Of a DNA stretch of 33,705 nt, positions 8,713-17,030 are shown piece after piece. The stretch is taken from contig NZ_JAGGQW010000073.1 of assembly GCF_018613065.1 (NCBI RefSeq), positions 1-33,705 on the forward strand. The letters run 5' to 3'. The position numbers were made by a program, and so were the translations under genes. Position 1 is the stretch's first letter; every line of letters starts with the position of its first letter. Under the pieces are notes generated by a model. The model was not told where the DNA came from. It worked only from the letters and a program-made list of their open reading frames with translations, and did not search any database. Origin of the DNA: Bacillus sp. ISL-7 (lineage in GTDB: Bacteria; Bacillota; Bacilli; Bacillales_B; DSM-18226).

Positions 8713-9465
8713 TTGGCGATTGTGCTGACGATGTTTGTGCTTGGGATTTTATTAGGATTTGTCGGGGCGGGCGGCTCTGGCTTTATTATTGCCATCTTAA
8801 CAGTTATTTTTGGAGTACCAATACATATGGCGTTAGGGACATCACTAGCAGCGATGGTGTTTACTAGCATGTCAGGTGCCTACAGTCACTTTCGTCAAGG
8901 AAATATCTCAATTAAAACCGGTTTAATCGTCGGTGGATTTGGGGCAGCTGCCTCCTATTTAGGTTCAAAACTAGCCAGTTTGATTCCGATCCATTCTTTG
9001 CATTGGTTGACAGCGGGGATGTTATTTTTGTCGGCTGTGATCTTGGTTGTCCGCTTATTTATTGTTCAAAAAATAAAGGTAAACAACAAAAAAGTGAACC
9101 CTGGTAATCTGCTTCTCATTAAGAAAGCGGCAGTCGTCGGGTTGGTTACCGGATTGTTGTCTGGTACATTTGGGATAGGTGCTGCGCCGTTCATTCAAAT
9201 CGGATTGCTGGTCATCATGGGACTTTCGCTTAAACAATCAGTGGGTACAACAATGCTCGTTATTTTGCCGATCGCTTTAGCAGGAGGAATCGGCTACTAT
9301 TTCGAAGGATACCTGAATTTAACCCTGTTAGTTGAAGTGGTAGGAGGAACGATGATTGGCTCCTATGTCGGGGCTAAGTTTACAGCCCTTGCTCCGCAGC
9401 TCGTATTAAAAAGTGCGATGGTCCTGACCCCTATTATCGCAGGAGCTATTTTGCTCATAAGTTAA
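8713..9465 (+). CDS. TSUP (TauE/SafE) family membrane permease
   Basis: A hydrophobic protein of about 250 residues with around eight predicted membrane segments and the two-fold repeat of the TSUP family: FVGAGGSGFIIAIL with GTSLAAMVFTS in the first half, and GTFGIGAAPFIQIG with SVGTTMLVILP in the second. TSUP members move sulfite, sulfoacetate and other small anions, usually outward; the substrate here is unknown. I chose the TTG at 8713 because GGAGGGG (8700-8706) is six bases upstream. An ATG at 8707 touches that site, and a TTG at 8692 is also possible. It lies between malic enzyme 1 and the malate two-component genes, so an organic-anion role is conceivable. Confidence 0.82.
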   Translation: MAIVLTMFVLGILLGFVGAGGSGFIIAILTVIFGVPIHMALGTSLAAMVFTSMSGAYSHFRQGNISIKTGLIVGGFGAAASYLGSKLASLIPIHSLHWLTAGMLFLSAVILVVRLFIVQKIKVNNKKVNPGNLLLIKKAAVVGLVTGLLSGTFGIGAAPFIQIGLLVIMGLSLKQSVGTTMLVILPIALAGGIGYYFEGYLNLTLLVEVVGGTMIGSYVGAKFTALAPQLVLKSAMVLTPIIAGAILLIS

Positions 9466-9537
9466 GGCAACGTTCGCAAGATGGTTAACTGAGTCGATGA
9501 ACTCTCAGACCAGCCTAGTTAAAGAAAGCTTCTAAGA

Positions 9538-9575
9538 CTGCAAAGTATTTTCTTAAGAATGCTTTGCAGCTTTTT
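9538..9575 (+). terminator. Terminator after the TSUP permease
   Basis: CTGCAAAG pairs with CTTTGCAG (9538-9545 with 9562-9569). The stem extends inward by a G-U pair and ATT/AAT and is followed by TTTTT. Confidence 0.8.
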
Positions 9576-9658
9576 GCGTTTACTAGCCTGGATGGTTAGT
9601 ATGTCATCAAGTGGAAATCAGAATGGTGCCTGTCGCCTTCTCAAAGATGGAGGGAAAT

Positions 9659-11278
9659 ATGAGAAAGGGAAGATGGAGTTTACAGACGGTAATTATTGTC
9701 TTTGTGTGTGTGGTGGTTACTTTTTCACTATTGATAACAGATTTACTTATTAGTTCGAGAATTGCTAAGGAGACGGAAAAAGGTCAGGCTGAGAAAGCGA
9801 GAAATGTGGCTCGAATGGTTGCTCATAGTCCGCTTGTGATTGATGCGATGAGCGGAAAACGGGATGTAAAAGAAATCCAAACGTTTGCGAATGAAATGAG
9901 AAAAGTGACAAACGTTTACTTCATTGTTGTGATGGATATGAACGGGATCCGTAAATCCCATCCTGATAGCAAAGAAGTTGGCAAACAATTCAAGGGTGGA
10001 GATGAAGGGCCGGTACTAAAAGGAAAAGAGCATGAATCTATCTCAAAAGGAGCTCTAGGACCTTCTTTACGTTCTTTTACACCAATTAAGGATGCAACAG
10101 GGAAACAGATCGGGGCAGTAGCCGTTGGGATTTCTCTAGATAATGTGGAAATGGCCGTCAATAAGAGCAGAATAGGGATCTATATTGGGACGATGATTGG
10201 TATCTTAATCGGCGTTCTCGGGGCCGTGATTTTAGCCAGATATATAAAAAAAATCCTACTTGGGCTTGAGCCATTTGCGATTGCTAAATTATTAGAGGAA
10301 CGCAGTGCGATGCTTCAATCGGTGCGTGAGGGAATTGTGGCAGTTGATCAAGAGTCCAACATAACACTTGTCAATCGAGCAGCCTTAAAGCTGTTCGATA
10401 AAGCAGGCTTGCAAGATAACCCAATGGGGACAAATATAGAAGAATATATGTCATCTACTCGCTTAAGTGATTTATTAAAAACAGGTAACCCTGAATTGGA
10501 TGAAGAACAGAATATAAATGGGATGACCATTTTAACCAACCGAGTCCCCGTTATCGTTGGGAATAAGGTAGTGGGCGCAATTGCTACTTTTCGCGATAAA
10601 ACAGAAATACAGGTACTCGCTGAAGAACTGACAGGAGTAAGAACATACGCCGATGCACTTCGGGCCCAGGCACACGAGTTTATGAATAAACTTCATGTGA
10701 TTTTGGGGATGGTCCATACAGGTTATTATGAAAAAGTTGTCGAATACATCAATGAAACGGTTGATCATCGTAATAACGAAATTGGCTTGGTTACCAAAAA
10801 GATAAAGGACCCTGTTTTAGCTGGCTTTTTAATTGGAAAGTTGAGTTATGCAAGGGAATCAGGGACTGAGTTATCTGTTTCCTGTGAACAACCGCTGCCA
10901 CAACCTGCAGATTCGGATGTCACACACAAATTGATTACAATTGTTGGTAATTTAATTGATAATGCCATTGTGGCTGTGACCGGTTGTCCAGTCAAAAAAA
11001 TAACAGTAGAATTTGATTATGGTGATGATATTTTAACTATCGAAGTAAAAGATACAGGAACAGGGATGAATGAAGAAATACAAAACCAAATTTTCAACAA
11101 AGGATTTTCCACAAACGGTGAAAATAGAGGTCTAGGGCTGTACCTTGTGTCGCAAGCGGTTAAAAAGTTGGAAGGGGATTTAATTCTTTCATCAAAGCCT
11201 GGAAAAGGGACCGTCTTTGCCGTGTATATACCATATAATGGGAAGGGGGACCAGAATGATCCGGGTAATGATTGTTGA
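9659..11278 (+). CDS. malK: MalK/DctS-like sensor histidine kinase for C4-dicarboxylates
   Basis: A 539-residue CitA/DcuS-family membrane kinase. Membrane segment 1 spans about 11-31 and segment 2 about 172-194, enclosing a Cache-type extracytoplasmic sensor. A cytoplasmic PAS domain (about 215-320) follows, then the phospho-acceptor H339 in QAHEFMNKLH, the N-box GNLIDNAIVAV (430-440), the G1 box DTGTG (465-469) and the G2 box GLGL (491-494). The ATG at 9659 has GGAGGG upstream; an earlier in-frame ATG at 9611 has none. Its 3' end overlaps the response regulator by 23 bases. Length and family fit B. subtilis MalK (YufL), which senses malate; ligand identity is inferred from the malate neighbours. 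Confidence 0.92.
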   Translation: MRKGRWSLQTVIIVFVCVVVTFSLLITDLLISSRIAKETEKGQAEKARNVARMVAHSPLVIDAMSGKRDVKEIQTFANEMRKVTNVYFIVVMDMNGIRKSHPDSKEVGKQFKGGDEGPVLKGKEHESISKGALGPSLRSFTPIKDATGKQIGAVAVGISLDNVEMAVNKSRIGIYIGTMIGILIGVLGAVILARYIKKILLGLEPFAIAKLLEERSAMLQSVREGIVAVDQESNITLVNRAALKLFDKAGLQDNPMGTNIEEYMSSTRLSDLLKTGNPELDEEQNINGMTILTNRVPVIVGNKVVGAIATFRDKTEIQVLAEELTGVRTYADALRAQAHEFMNKLHVILGMVHTGYYEKVVEYINETVDHRNNEIGLVTKKIKDPVLAGFLIGKLSYARESGTELSVSCEQPLPQPADSDVTHKLITIVGNLIDNAIVAVTGCPVKKITVEFDYGDDILTIEVKDTGTGMNEEIQNQIFNKGFSTNGENRGLGLYLVSQAVKKLEGDLILSSKPGKGTVFAVYIPYNGKGDQNDPGNDC

Positions 11279-11963
11279 AGATGATCCAATGGTGGCTGAA
11301 TTTAATAAACGCTATCTTGAGCAAGTTACTGGTTTTACATTGATGGCAATGGCCGCATCCGTGGATGAGGCGATTAAGAAAATTGAAAAACTAGAAATTG
11401 ATCTTATCTTATTGGATATATTTATGCCAGGGAAACTAGGATTAGAGCTGTTAACCTACCTCCGTGAACATGAAAAAGAAACCGATGTGATTGTTATTTC
11501 AGCAGCATCAGATATGGAGCGGATTAAAAAGGCTTTAAGATACGGAGCCGTTGATTATTTAATTAAGCCTTTTGAATTTGAACGCTTTAGTAGAGCGTTA
11601 GTTGCATATAAAGAACAAACAAAGTTTATTCAAACTCAACAAAGGATTAGCCAAGACGTATTGGACAACCAAATACTGCACCGAGAGGAAAAGCCTGTTA
11701 TCGAAGAATTACCAAAGGGATTAACAAAAGATACCCTGAAACAAATTTGGGAAGCGATTCAGGAGCTAAAAAATGCCCAGTTTTCAACAGAGGACGTCGT
11801 GAAGGTCGTCGGAATTTCTCGGGTTTCCGTCCGTAAGTATTTAAATTTTTTAAAGGAAATTGGAATCCTAGATGTTAAGGTAATCTACGGTACAGTGGGA
11901 AGACCCGTTTACCAGCATGAATATAATCGATTGAAAGAACATCTTATCAAAAACTTTTTGTAA
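11256..11963 (+). CDS. malR: MalR-like response regulator
   Basis: A 235-residue CitB/DcuR-type response regulator. The receiver domain (1-120) has the acidic pair D9 and D10 in IVEDDP, phospho-acceptor D54 in LILLDIFMPG and K104 in LIKPFEF. The C-terminal half (about 160-225) is a helix-turn-helix with STEDVVKVVGISRVSVRKYLNFL. The ATG at 11256 has AGGGGG six bases upstream; starts further upstream lie inside the kinase and add an unlikely N-terminus. It equals B. subtilis MalR (YufM) in length. It probably activates the adjacent symporter and perhaps the malic enzymes. Confidence 0.92.
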   Translation: MIRVMIVEDDPMVAEFNKRYLEQVTGFTLMAMAASVDEAIKKIEKLEIDLILLDIFMPGKLGLELLTYLREHEKETDVIVISAASDMERIKKALRYGAVDYLIKPFEFERFSRALVAYKEQTKFIQTQQRISQDVLDNQILHREEKPVIEELPKGLTKDTLKQIWEAIQELKNAQFSTEDVVKVVGISRVSVRKYLNFLKEIGILDVKVIYGTVGRPVYQHEYNRLKEHLIKNFL

Positions 11964-11989
11964 GCAGCCTAGAACTGCTTACTTTTTTT
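11961..11989 (+). terminator. Terminator after malR
   Basis: TAAGCAG (11961-11967, starting with the stop codon) pairs with CTGCTTA (11975-11981) and is followed by seven T. Confidence 0.85.
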
Positions 11990-12023
11990 ATTTACAAAAA
12001 CCTTATTAAATTTACATAAACTA

Positions 12024-12037
12024 TGAAAGCGGTTTAA
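12024..12037 (+). promoter_or_regulatory. cre-like CcpA site upstream of maeN
   Basis: TGAAAGCGGTTTAA matches 13 of 14 positions of the cre consensus TGWNANCGNTNWCA. It lies 46 bases before the symporter start, beside a TTTACA element (12011-12016), a position suited to repression by CcpA. Confidence 0.55.
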
Positions 12038-12082
12038 TTCAGAATATGATAGAAACATCAATAGATTGGGGGATGAACACTT

Positions 12083-13429
12083 ATGGAACCAGCAAAAGAG
12101 TTGCAACCGCTTACGGTTGTTCCAGGGGAAAAAGAAGAAAAGAAAGGGCTTTTAGGTAAATTTGGCAGTGTAAAGGTAGGCGTAATTCCACTCCCACTTT
12201 ATATCGTTATCGCTGCTGTTGTCTACTTTTCAGCCGTCTATAAATTGCTTCCAGCTGATATGATTGGCGGCTTTGCCATTATTATTGTCATGGGTATTTT
12301 ACTTGGGGAACTTGGTATGAAGATTCCGCTTTTAAAGGATATCGGCGGCCCTGCCATTTTAGCCCTCTTGATTCCGTCTTTTTTAGTCTATTTTAGCGTG
12401 ATTAATACAACGGGAATGAATGCTGTTACCCAGTTGATGAAAACATCCAATTTCCTTTATCTTTATATTTCTATCTTAGTAGTAGGAAGTATTCTTGGGA
12501 TGAATCGTAGAGTCTTAATTCAAGGCTTCACACGCATGTTTATACCGCTTATTGTCGGCACAATAGCATCTGTTGTTGCAGGCGTTCTAGTAGGTTTGCT
12601 TTTTGGATATGACATGAAACACACATTGTTCTTTATTGTTGTTCCAATTATCGGTGGTGGGATCGGAGAAGGAATTTTGCCTCTTTCATTAGGCTACGCA
12701 GAGGTTCTCGGAAAATCTTCAGAAACATTTGTAGGGCAATTAATTCCAGCAGCAGTGATTGGAAATATTGTCGCGATCATTTGTGCAGGTATTTTATCAC
12801 GTTTAGGTGAGAAAAAGAAGCATCTGACTGGTAATGGAGTATTAGTGAAGACAAAAGGCGGCGATGGAATCACAGAAGCAGCAACGATTGATAAGCCGGT
12901 TGATTTTCCACTTATGGGTGCAGGACTGTTAATTGCGTGTAGTTTCTTTATCTTAGGTGGATTGGGGAATAAATTCCTAGGCATTCCTGGACCAGTGTTA
13001 ATGATTATTGCAGCGGCCGTTGTGAAAAGTATAAAAATAATGCCCGCTAAAATGGAACAAGGTGCTTATCACTTATATAAATTTGTATCATCAAGTTTAA
13101 CATGGCCATTAATGGTTGGCTTAGGTATGCTATATATTCCGCTTAAGGATGTAGTCAAAATCGTAACCCCAGGATATGTGGTTGTTTGTACCGCTGTCGT
13201 AGTGGCAATGGTTACTACAGGTTACTTTGTAGGTAAGTTGATGAAGATGTACCCAGTCGACTCAGCGATTGTTACAGGCTGTCATAGTGGTTTAGGAGGA
13301 ACGGGTGATGTCGCAATTCTATCGGCTTCCAATCGGATGTCATTAATGCCATTTGCCCAAGTTTCGACAAGAATTGGGGGCGCTTCAACCGTTATTTTGG
13401 CTATTCTTTTGCTGAAATTATTAAGCTAA
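12083..13429 (+). CDS. maeN: MaeN-like Na+/malate symporter (2-hydroxycarboxylate family)
   Basis: A 448-residue membrane carrier, the same length as B. subtilis MaeN (YufR). A hydrophilic N-terminus of about 30 residues precedes VGVIPLPLYIVIAAVVYF. The two re-entrant-loop signatures of the 2HCT family are present: GGGIGEG at 191-197 and GLGGTG at 403-408. The latter is followed by the substrate-binding Arg430 in FAQVSTRIGGA. It takes up malate with sodium. It follows the malK/malR pair after a terminator and has its own regulatory region with a cre-like site, so malate induction plus glucose repression is likely. Confidence 0.93.
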   Translation: MEPAKELQPLTVVPGEKEEKKGLLGKFGSVKVGVIPLPLYIVIAAVVYFSAVYKLLPADMIGGFAIIIVMGILLGELGMKIPLLKDIGGPAILALLIPSFLVYFSVINTTGMNAVTQLMKTSNFLYLYISILVVGSILGMNRRVLIQGFTRMFIPLIVGTIASVVAGVLVGLLFGYDMKHTLFFIVVPIIGGGIGEGILPLSLGYAEVLGKSSETFVGQLIPAAVIGNIVAIICAGILSRLGEKKKHLTGNGVLVKTKGGDGITEAATIDKPVDFPLMGAGLLIACSFFILGGLGNKFLGIPGPVLMIIAAAVVKSIKIMPAKMEQGAYHLYKFVSSSLTWPLMVGLGMLYIPLKDVVKIVTPGYVVVCTAVVVAMVTTGYFVGKLMKMYPVDSAIVTGCHSGLGGTGDVAILSASNRMSLMPFAQVSTRIGGASTVILAILLLKLLS

Positions 13430-13436
13430 TATTCCT

Positions 13437-13476
13437 AAATCGGGCTGTGCCTGTTTGTCACGGTCCGATTTTTTTG
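13437..13476 (+). terminator. Terminator after maeN
   Basis: AAATCGG (13437-13443) pairs with CCGATTT (13465-13471). The stem continues inward through six pairs, two of them G-U, and ends in a T-run. Confidence 0.88.
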
Positions 13477-13548
13477 ATTGTATAGATTGGATTCTTGTCA
13501 CCATGATTAACTATTATTTATAGATAGGACCAAAAGGAGAAGGTTGGA

Positions 13549-14763
13549 ATGAATGAAAGCAAGATAAAAGAGCAGGCAGTGCTGCTCCATAAAAAGCTGG
13601 CAGGTAAGATTAGCATCGTCAGTAAAGTAGAAATGAACAATGCCGATGATTTAAGTTTAGCTTATACGCCAGGTGTGGCTGAGCCATGTAAGATCATTGC
13701 AAAAAATAGTGAAGCTTCCTTCGAGCATACAGGTCGGGGTAATTTAGTAGCCGTTGTAACAGATGGAACAGCGGTATTAGGATTAGGAGACATTGGCCCT
13801 GAGGCTGCCATGCCAGTTATGGAGGGGAAGGCCGTTTTATTTAAACAATTTGCAGGGATTGATGCCTATCCGCTTTGCCTGGGTACAAAAGATGTCGATG
13901 AGATTGTCAATATTATTAAAGCATTAGAGCCAACATTCGGTGGTATCAATTTGGAGGATATTGCCGCCCCAAGATGCTTTGAAATTGAAGAACGCTTAAA
14001 AAAGGAACTAAACATTCCCGTCTTTCATGATGACCAGCATGGGACAGCGATTGTTGTATTAGCTGCCCTTTTAAATGCGCTGAGAATTGTGAAGAAAAGT
14101 ATCTATAAGGTTAAGGTTGTTCTAAATGGTGCTGGTTCTGCTGGGATAGCGATTGCCAAGCTTTTATTAAAAGCGGGCTTTAAGAATATTACGTTAGTAA
14201 GCCTGGAGGGAATTCTTTGTCCAGGCGAAGAGTGGATGAACGACCGTCAAGCAGAAATAGCAGAGAGAACAAACCTAGGCAGGGTACATGGAACCCTTCA
14301 AGACGCGATTAAAAACACCGACATTTTTATTGGCGTCTCAGGTCCAAAGGCTTTAACGGGAGATATGGTCAGGACCATGAATAAAGATTCAATTGTTTTT
14401 GCTATGGCAAATCCAGTGCCTGAAATTTATCCGGAAGAAGCGCTTGCGGCAGGTGCAGCAGTAGTCGGAACAGGACGTTCTGATTATCCTAATCAAGTAA
14501 ACAATGTGCTCGCCTTTCCAGGGATCTTTCGTGGTGCTCTCGATGTAAGGGCAACCGACATCAATGAGGAAATGAAACTTGCAGCAGCTTACGCCATTTC
14601 AAGTCTTGTATCGGATAAAGAGCTTCGTGCGGAGTATATCATTCCTAACGCCTTGGATTCTCGTGTGGGGGATCGAGTGGCAGCAGCTGTTTCGGCTGCA
14701 GCGATCGAATCGGGAGTAGCGCGAAAAAGCTCCAACTTAAAAAAACTAGTAGAAATCATCTAA
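13549..14763 (+). CDS. Malic enzyme 2 (YtsJ/MleA type)
   Basis: A 404-residue paralogue of the malic enzyme at 7237-8484, with the same short-form architecture: Tyr39 in LAYTPGV, Lys94 in [15 protein letters not shown] and HDDQHGT metal-binding motifs, and NGAGSAG dinucleotide loop. Long stretches are near-identical to the first copy, for example around the metal site and [21 protein letters not shown]. The N-terminus and the region after the first 45 residues differ most. An AAGGAG ribosome site precedes the ATG. Its position directly after the symporter suggests a dedicated malate-catabolic role, while copy 1 may serve NADPH supply; that split is inference. Confidence 0.93.
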   Translation: MNESKIKEQAVLLHKKLAGKISIVSKVEMNNADDLSLAYTPGVAEPCKIIAKNSEASFEHTGRGNLVAVVTDGTAVLGLGDIGPEAAMPVMEGKAVLFKQFAGIDAYPLCLGTKDVDEIVNIIKALEPTFGGINLEDIAAPRCFEIEERLKKELNIPVFHDDQHGTAIVVLAALLNALRIVKKSIYKVKVVLNGAGSAGIAIAKLLLKAGFKNITLVSLEGILCPGEEWMNDRQAEIAERTNLGRVHGTLQDAIKNTDIFIGVSGPKALTGDMVRTMNKDSIVFAMANPVPEIYPEEALAAGAAVVGTGRSDYPNQVNNVLAFPGIFRGALDVRATDINEEMKLAAAYAISSLVSDKELRAEYIIPNALDSRVGDRVAAAVSAAAIESGVARKSSNLKKLVEII

Positions 14764-14807
14764 GCAAAGCTTATCGAACGGTGGAAAAAGAAGAAAATAG
14801 GTTCAAG

Positions 14808-14845
14808 AGGGTCTTTCACGATATAACGTGAGGGGCCTTTTTTTG
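14808..14845 (+). terminator. Terminator after malic enzyme 2
   Basis: TCACG/CGTGA core (14816-14820 with 14827-14831), extended outward by pairs including several G-U, ends in a run of seven T. Confidence 0.75.
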
Positions 14846-14885
14846 TAAAATAATAATTAGGACATCCTAATATTTACATTTGCAC

Positions 14886-14917
14886 TTTACAAACGTAACA
14901 GTGTTATGTTACATTAT
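14886..14917 (+). promoter_or_regulatory. Candidate yhbD promoter with a dyad in a long spacer
   Basis: TTTACA (14886-14891) and CATTAT (14912-14917) are separated by 20 bases. The spacer holds the dyad GTAACA-N6-TGTTAC (14895-14912), overlapped by a second palindrome TAACA-G-TGTTA (14896-14906). Long-spacer promoters with a central dyad are the hallmark of MerR-type control, and YhbD has a MerR-like N-terminus. Confidence 0.45.
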
Positions 14918-14935
14918 TTTTAGAAAGGGGTTTTT

Positions 14936-15562
14936 ATGATGAGTGAGGAATTAATCTCAAAGAAAGACCTGTTAGAATTAGCCGGAATATCCTATGGACA
15001 GCTATATAGATGGAAACGAAAGGATCTCATTCCGGAAGAATGGTTTGTGCGTAAATCAACGTTTACGGGTCAAGAAACTTTTTTTCCAAAGGAAAAGGTC
15101 TTAGAAAGAATTGAAAAGATCCAAACGATGAAAGAAAACTTATCCTTGGATGAACTAGCTGACATGTTTTCACCCAATGTAACGAATTTAAATTATACCA
15201 AAGATGAATTAGTGAAACGTAACATTGTTTCGACAACGGTTGTCGATTTTTACCTAGAACAAGAAAAGGGCATTCTTCAATTTAATTTTACACGTATGCT
15301 CGAAGTGTTTGTTTTAGAAAAACTGCTTCAGTCGGGTGAAATTAACCTGGAAGAAGGGAAAATGGTCTTGCAGGTGTTAAAGGATCATGCCGGGGTAATC
15401 AAGCAAAAAAGCTGTGAATTGGTGATTACCAGAAAACTTGGCATGTCATCATGTCTGTTACTAATTAATGCAGAAGAATTTCATTTTGAACGCGGAACAA
15501 AAGTAGTTGCCGCTTTGTCGCTGATGACGTGCATGGAAGAAATTAAAGCGAAATTATTATAA
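14936..15562 (+). CDS. yhbD: YhbD-like protein with MerR-like helix-turn-helix (DUF4004)
   Basis: A 208-residue protein resembling B. subtilis YhbD. The N-terminal part (about 5-50) is MerR-like: ISKKDLLELAGISYGQLYRWKRKDLIPEEWF, followed by the typical FFPKEKVLERIEKIQ. The C-terminal part has no motif I can assign. An ATG at 14939 is equally possible; AAAGGGG lies five and eight bases from the two. Like B. subtilis yhbD, it heads an operon with yhbE and yhbF, six bases apart. It may control this operon through the dyad in its promoter, which is inference. Confidence 0.85.
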   Translation: MMSEELISKKDLLELAGISYGQLYRWKRKDLIPEEWFVRKSTFTGQETFFPKEKVLERIEKIQTMKENLSLDELADMFSPNVTNLNYTKDELVKRNIVSTTVVDFYLEQEKGILQFNFTRMLEVFVLEKLLQSGEINLEEGKMVLQVLKDHAGVIKQKSCELVITRKLGMSSCLLLINAEEFHFERGTKVVAALSLMTCMEEIKAKLL

Positions 15563-15574
15563 AGGAGAATGATG

Positions 15575-16294
15575 ATGGATACGAAAAACAGGGGAGACTT
15601 GGTTATTAATGGCTTCGGTGCATCCAATGGGGGACAGTTCCGCGTTGTCACATTAAATGGCCGAGGGACGGTTAACAATGATTTAGAATGCCTGGAACTG
15701 GATTGTAATGGTTCCGGGATTCTCAATGGAAACGTCATTTCTGAAAAAGCAAAAGTAAACGGACATGCGAAGGTCAGAGGGAGTATCGACAGTAAGATCC
15801 TAACGATTGATGGATCAGCAAGGATCGACATAAACCTATCTGCTGAAAAATTAAAGGTCTCTGGTAAAGCAACCGTTGGCGGCAGGGTTAAATGTGAGGA
15901 AATAAAAATTCAAGGAACATTTACGGTTGGTGAGGATTGTGATGCGGAAATTTTTAAAGCAGAATCGCAGTTTACGATTGGCGGACTTCTAAATGCAGAC
16001 CAGGTTGACATAAAGATGTTTGGAGAATGTAAAGCAAAAGAAATCGGCGGGCAAACGATTACGGTAAAGGCGAAGGGATCCTTAGTCGGTAATTTGCTTA
16101 AGGCCTTTTTTAAACCACAGCTTGAAACGGAATTAATTGAAGGGGATAAAATTGAACTTGAAAATACGATTGCCAAAGTGGTTCGTGGGAACCAGGTGTG
16201 GATTGGTCCAAATTGTCAAATTGGTCTAGTTGAATACACTGAGGAATTTTCGATGGATAAAAAGGCAATTGTTACTGAGAACAGAAAGGTTTAA
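15575..16294 (+). CDS. yhbE: YhbE, bactofilin-family (polymer-forming cytoskeletal) protein
   Basis: A 239-residue protein rich in short beta-strand repeats (GSGILNGNVISEKAKVNGHAKVRGSIDSKIL and on), the right-handed beta-helix pattern of bactofilins, which polymerise without nucleotide. B. subtilis YhbE and YhbF are bactofilins linked to motility and flagella formation, from recollection of the literature. Three consecutive in-frame ATGs occur at 15569, 15572 and 15575; AAAGGAG (15561-15567) is spaced seven bases from the third, so I chose that. It is coupled to yhbD and yhbF. Confidence 0.88.
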   Translation: MDTKNRGDLVINGFGASNGGQFRVVTLNGRGTVNNDLECLELDCNGSGILNGNVISEKAKVNGHAKVRGSIDSKILTIDGSARIDINLSAEKLKVSGKATVGGRVKCEEIKIQGTFTVGEDCDAEIFKAESQFTIGGLLNADQVDIKMFGECKAKEIGGQTITVKAKGSLVGNLLKAFFKPQLETELIEGDKIELENTIAKVVRGNQVWIGPNCQIGLVEYTEEFSMDKKAIVTENRKV

Positions 16295-16307
16295 GGGGGA
16301 TAAGAAA

Positions 16308-17018
16308 ATGACAAGAAGCGAAAATCTGATTATCAATGGCTCGGGCAGCTATCCTGGCGGCCGTTACGATAAAATCAGTATTCGAGGGGAAGGAACGATT
16401 GTCAATGCTGTGGAAAGTTCAACTTTCCATGTCTATGGTACGAGTGAAGCCGTCGAAAATGTCAAAACAGGCTCGGTAAAAGTATTTGGTGAAGCAGAGA
16501 TCAAAGGGAATATGGATGCAGAGGAAACACTGATCATGGGAACGATGATGGTCGGTGGCAATGCTCTTTTAAAAAAGATAAAAATTTTCGGATTGCTGGA
16601 AGTCGGCGAGAGACTGACAGGGGATGAAGCAAACATTAAAGGGAGTATCTCAGTGAATGGCGATGTGGAGTATGAGACGTTCGACTCTAGCGGCGGCTTT
16701 GAGATCAAAGGATTACTGAGCGCAGACACCATTAACGTCGGTTTGCGTTTTGGGCAAAGCACAGCTGAGGAAATCGGCGGCGGAAAAATAACGGTCAAAA
16801 AAAGAAGTAACTCATTCCTCCCCTTTGGAAAAGAGGCAGGGTCCCTAAGTGCGAAAGTCATTGAAGGAGATGATATCTACCTTGAAAATACCAAGGCTGA
16901 TATTGTTCGGGGCAACAAGGTGAAAATTGGACCTGGCTGCCAAATAGGAGTGGTGGAGTATCGAAATGATTTCTCGCATGATCCGAGGGCGGCAATAAAA
17001 ACGACGATAAAGATATAA
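16308..17018 (+). CDS. yhbF: YhbF, bactofilin-family (polymer-forming cytoskeletal) protein
   Basis: A 236-residue paralogue of YhbE, sharing the start ENLIINGSGSYPGGRYDKISIRGEG with the pattern of YhbE (DLVINGFGASNGGQF), the repeated beta-strand core and a shared C-terminal segment IEGDxIxLENTxAxxVRGNxVxIGPxCQIGxVEY. The ATG at 16308 has AAGGGGGA seven bases upstream; an earlier in-frame ATG lies inside yhbE and is unlikely. Two adjacent bactofilins probably form a copolymer. The DHA2 transporter follows 12 bases later and may be cotranscribed. Confidence 0.88.
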   Translation: MTRSENLIINGSGSYPGGRYDKISIRGEGTIVNAVESSTFHVYGTSEAVENVKTGSVKVFGEAEIKGNMDAEETLIMGTMMVGGNALLKKIKIFGLLEVGERLTGDEANIKGSISVNGDVEYETFDSSGGFEIKGLLSADTINVGLRFGQSTAEEIGGGKITVKKRSNSFLPFGKEAGSLSAKVIEGDDIYLENTKADIVRGNKVKIGPGCQIGVVEYRNDFSHDPRAAIKTTIKI

Positions 17019-17030
17019 AGGAGAAATGTG

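Noticed and set aside
16433..16861. 142-residue antisense open frame within yhbF
   Set aside because: Proline- and serine-rich shadow of the beta-helix coding sequence, without a ribosome site.
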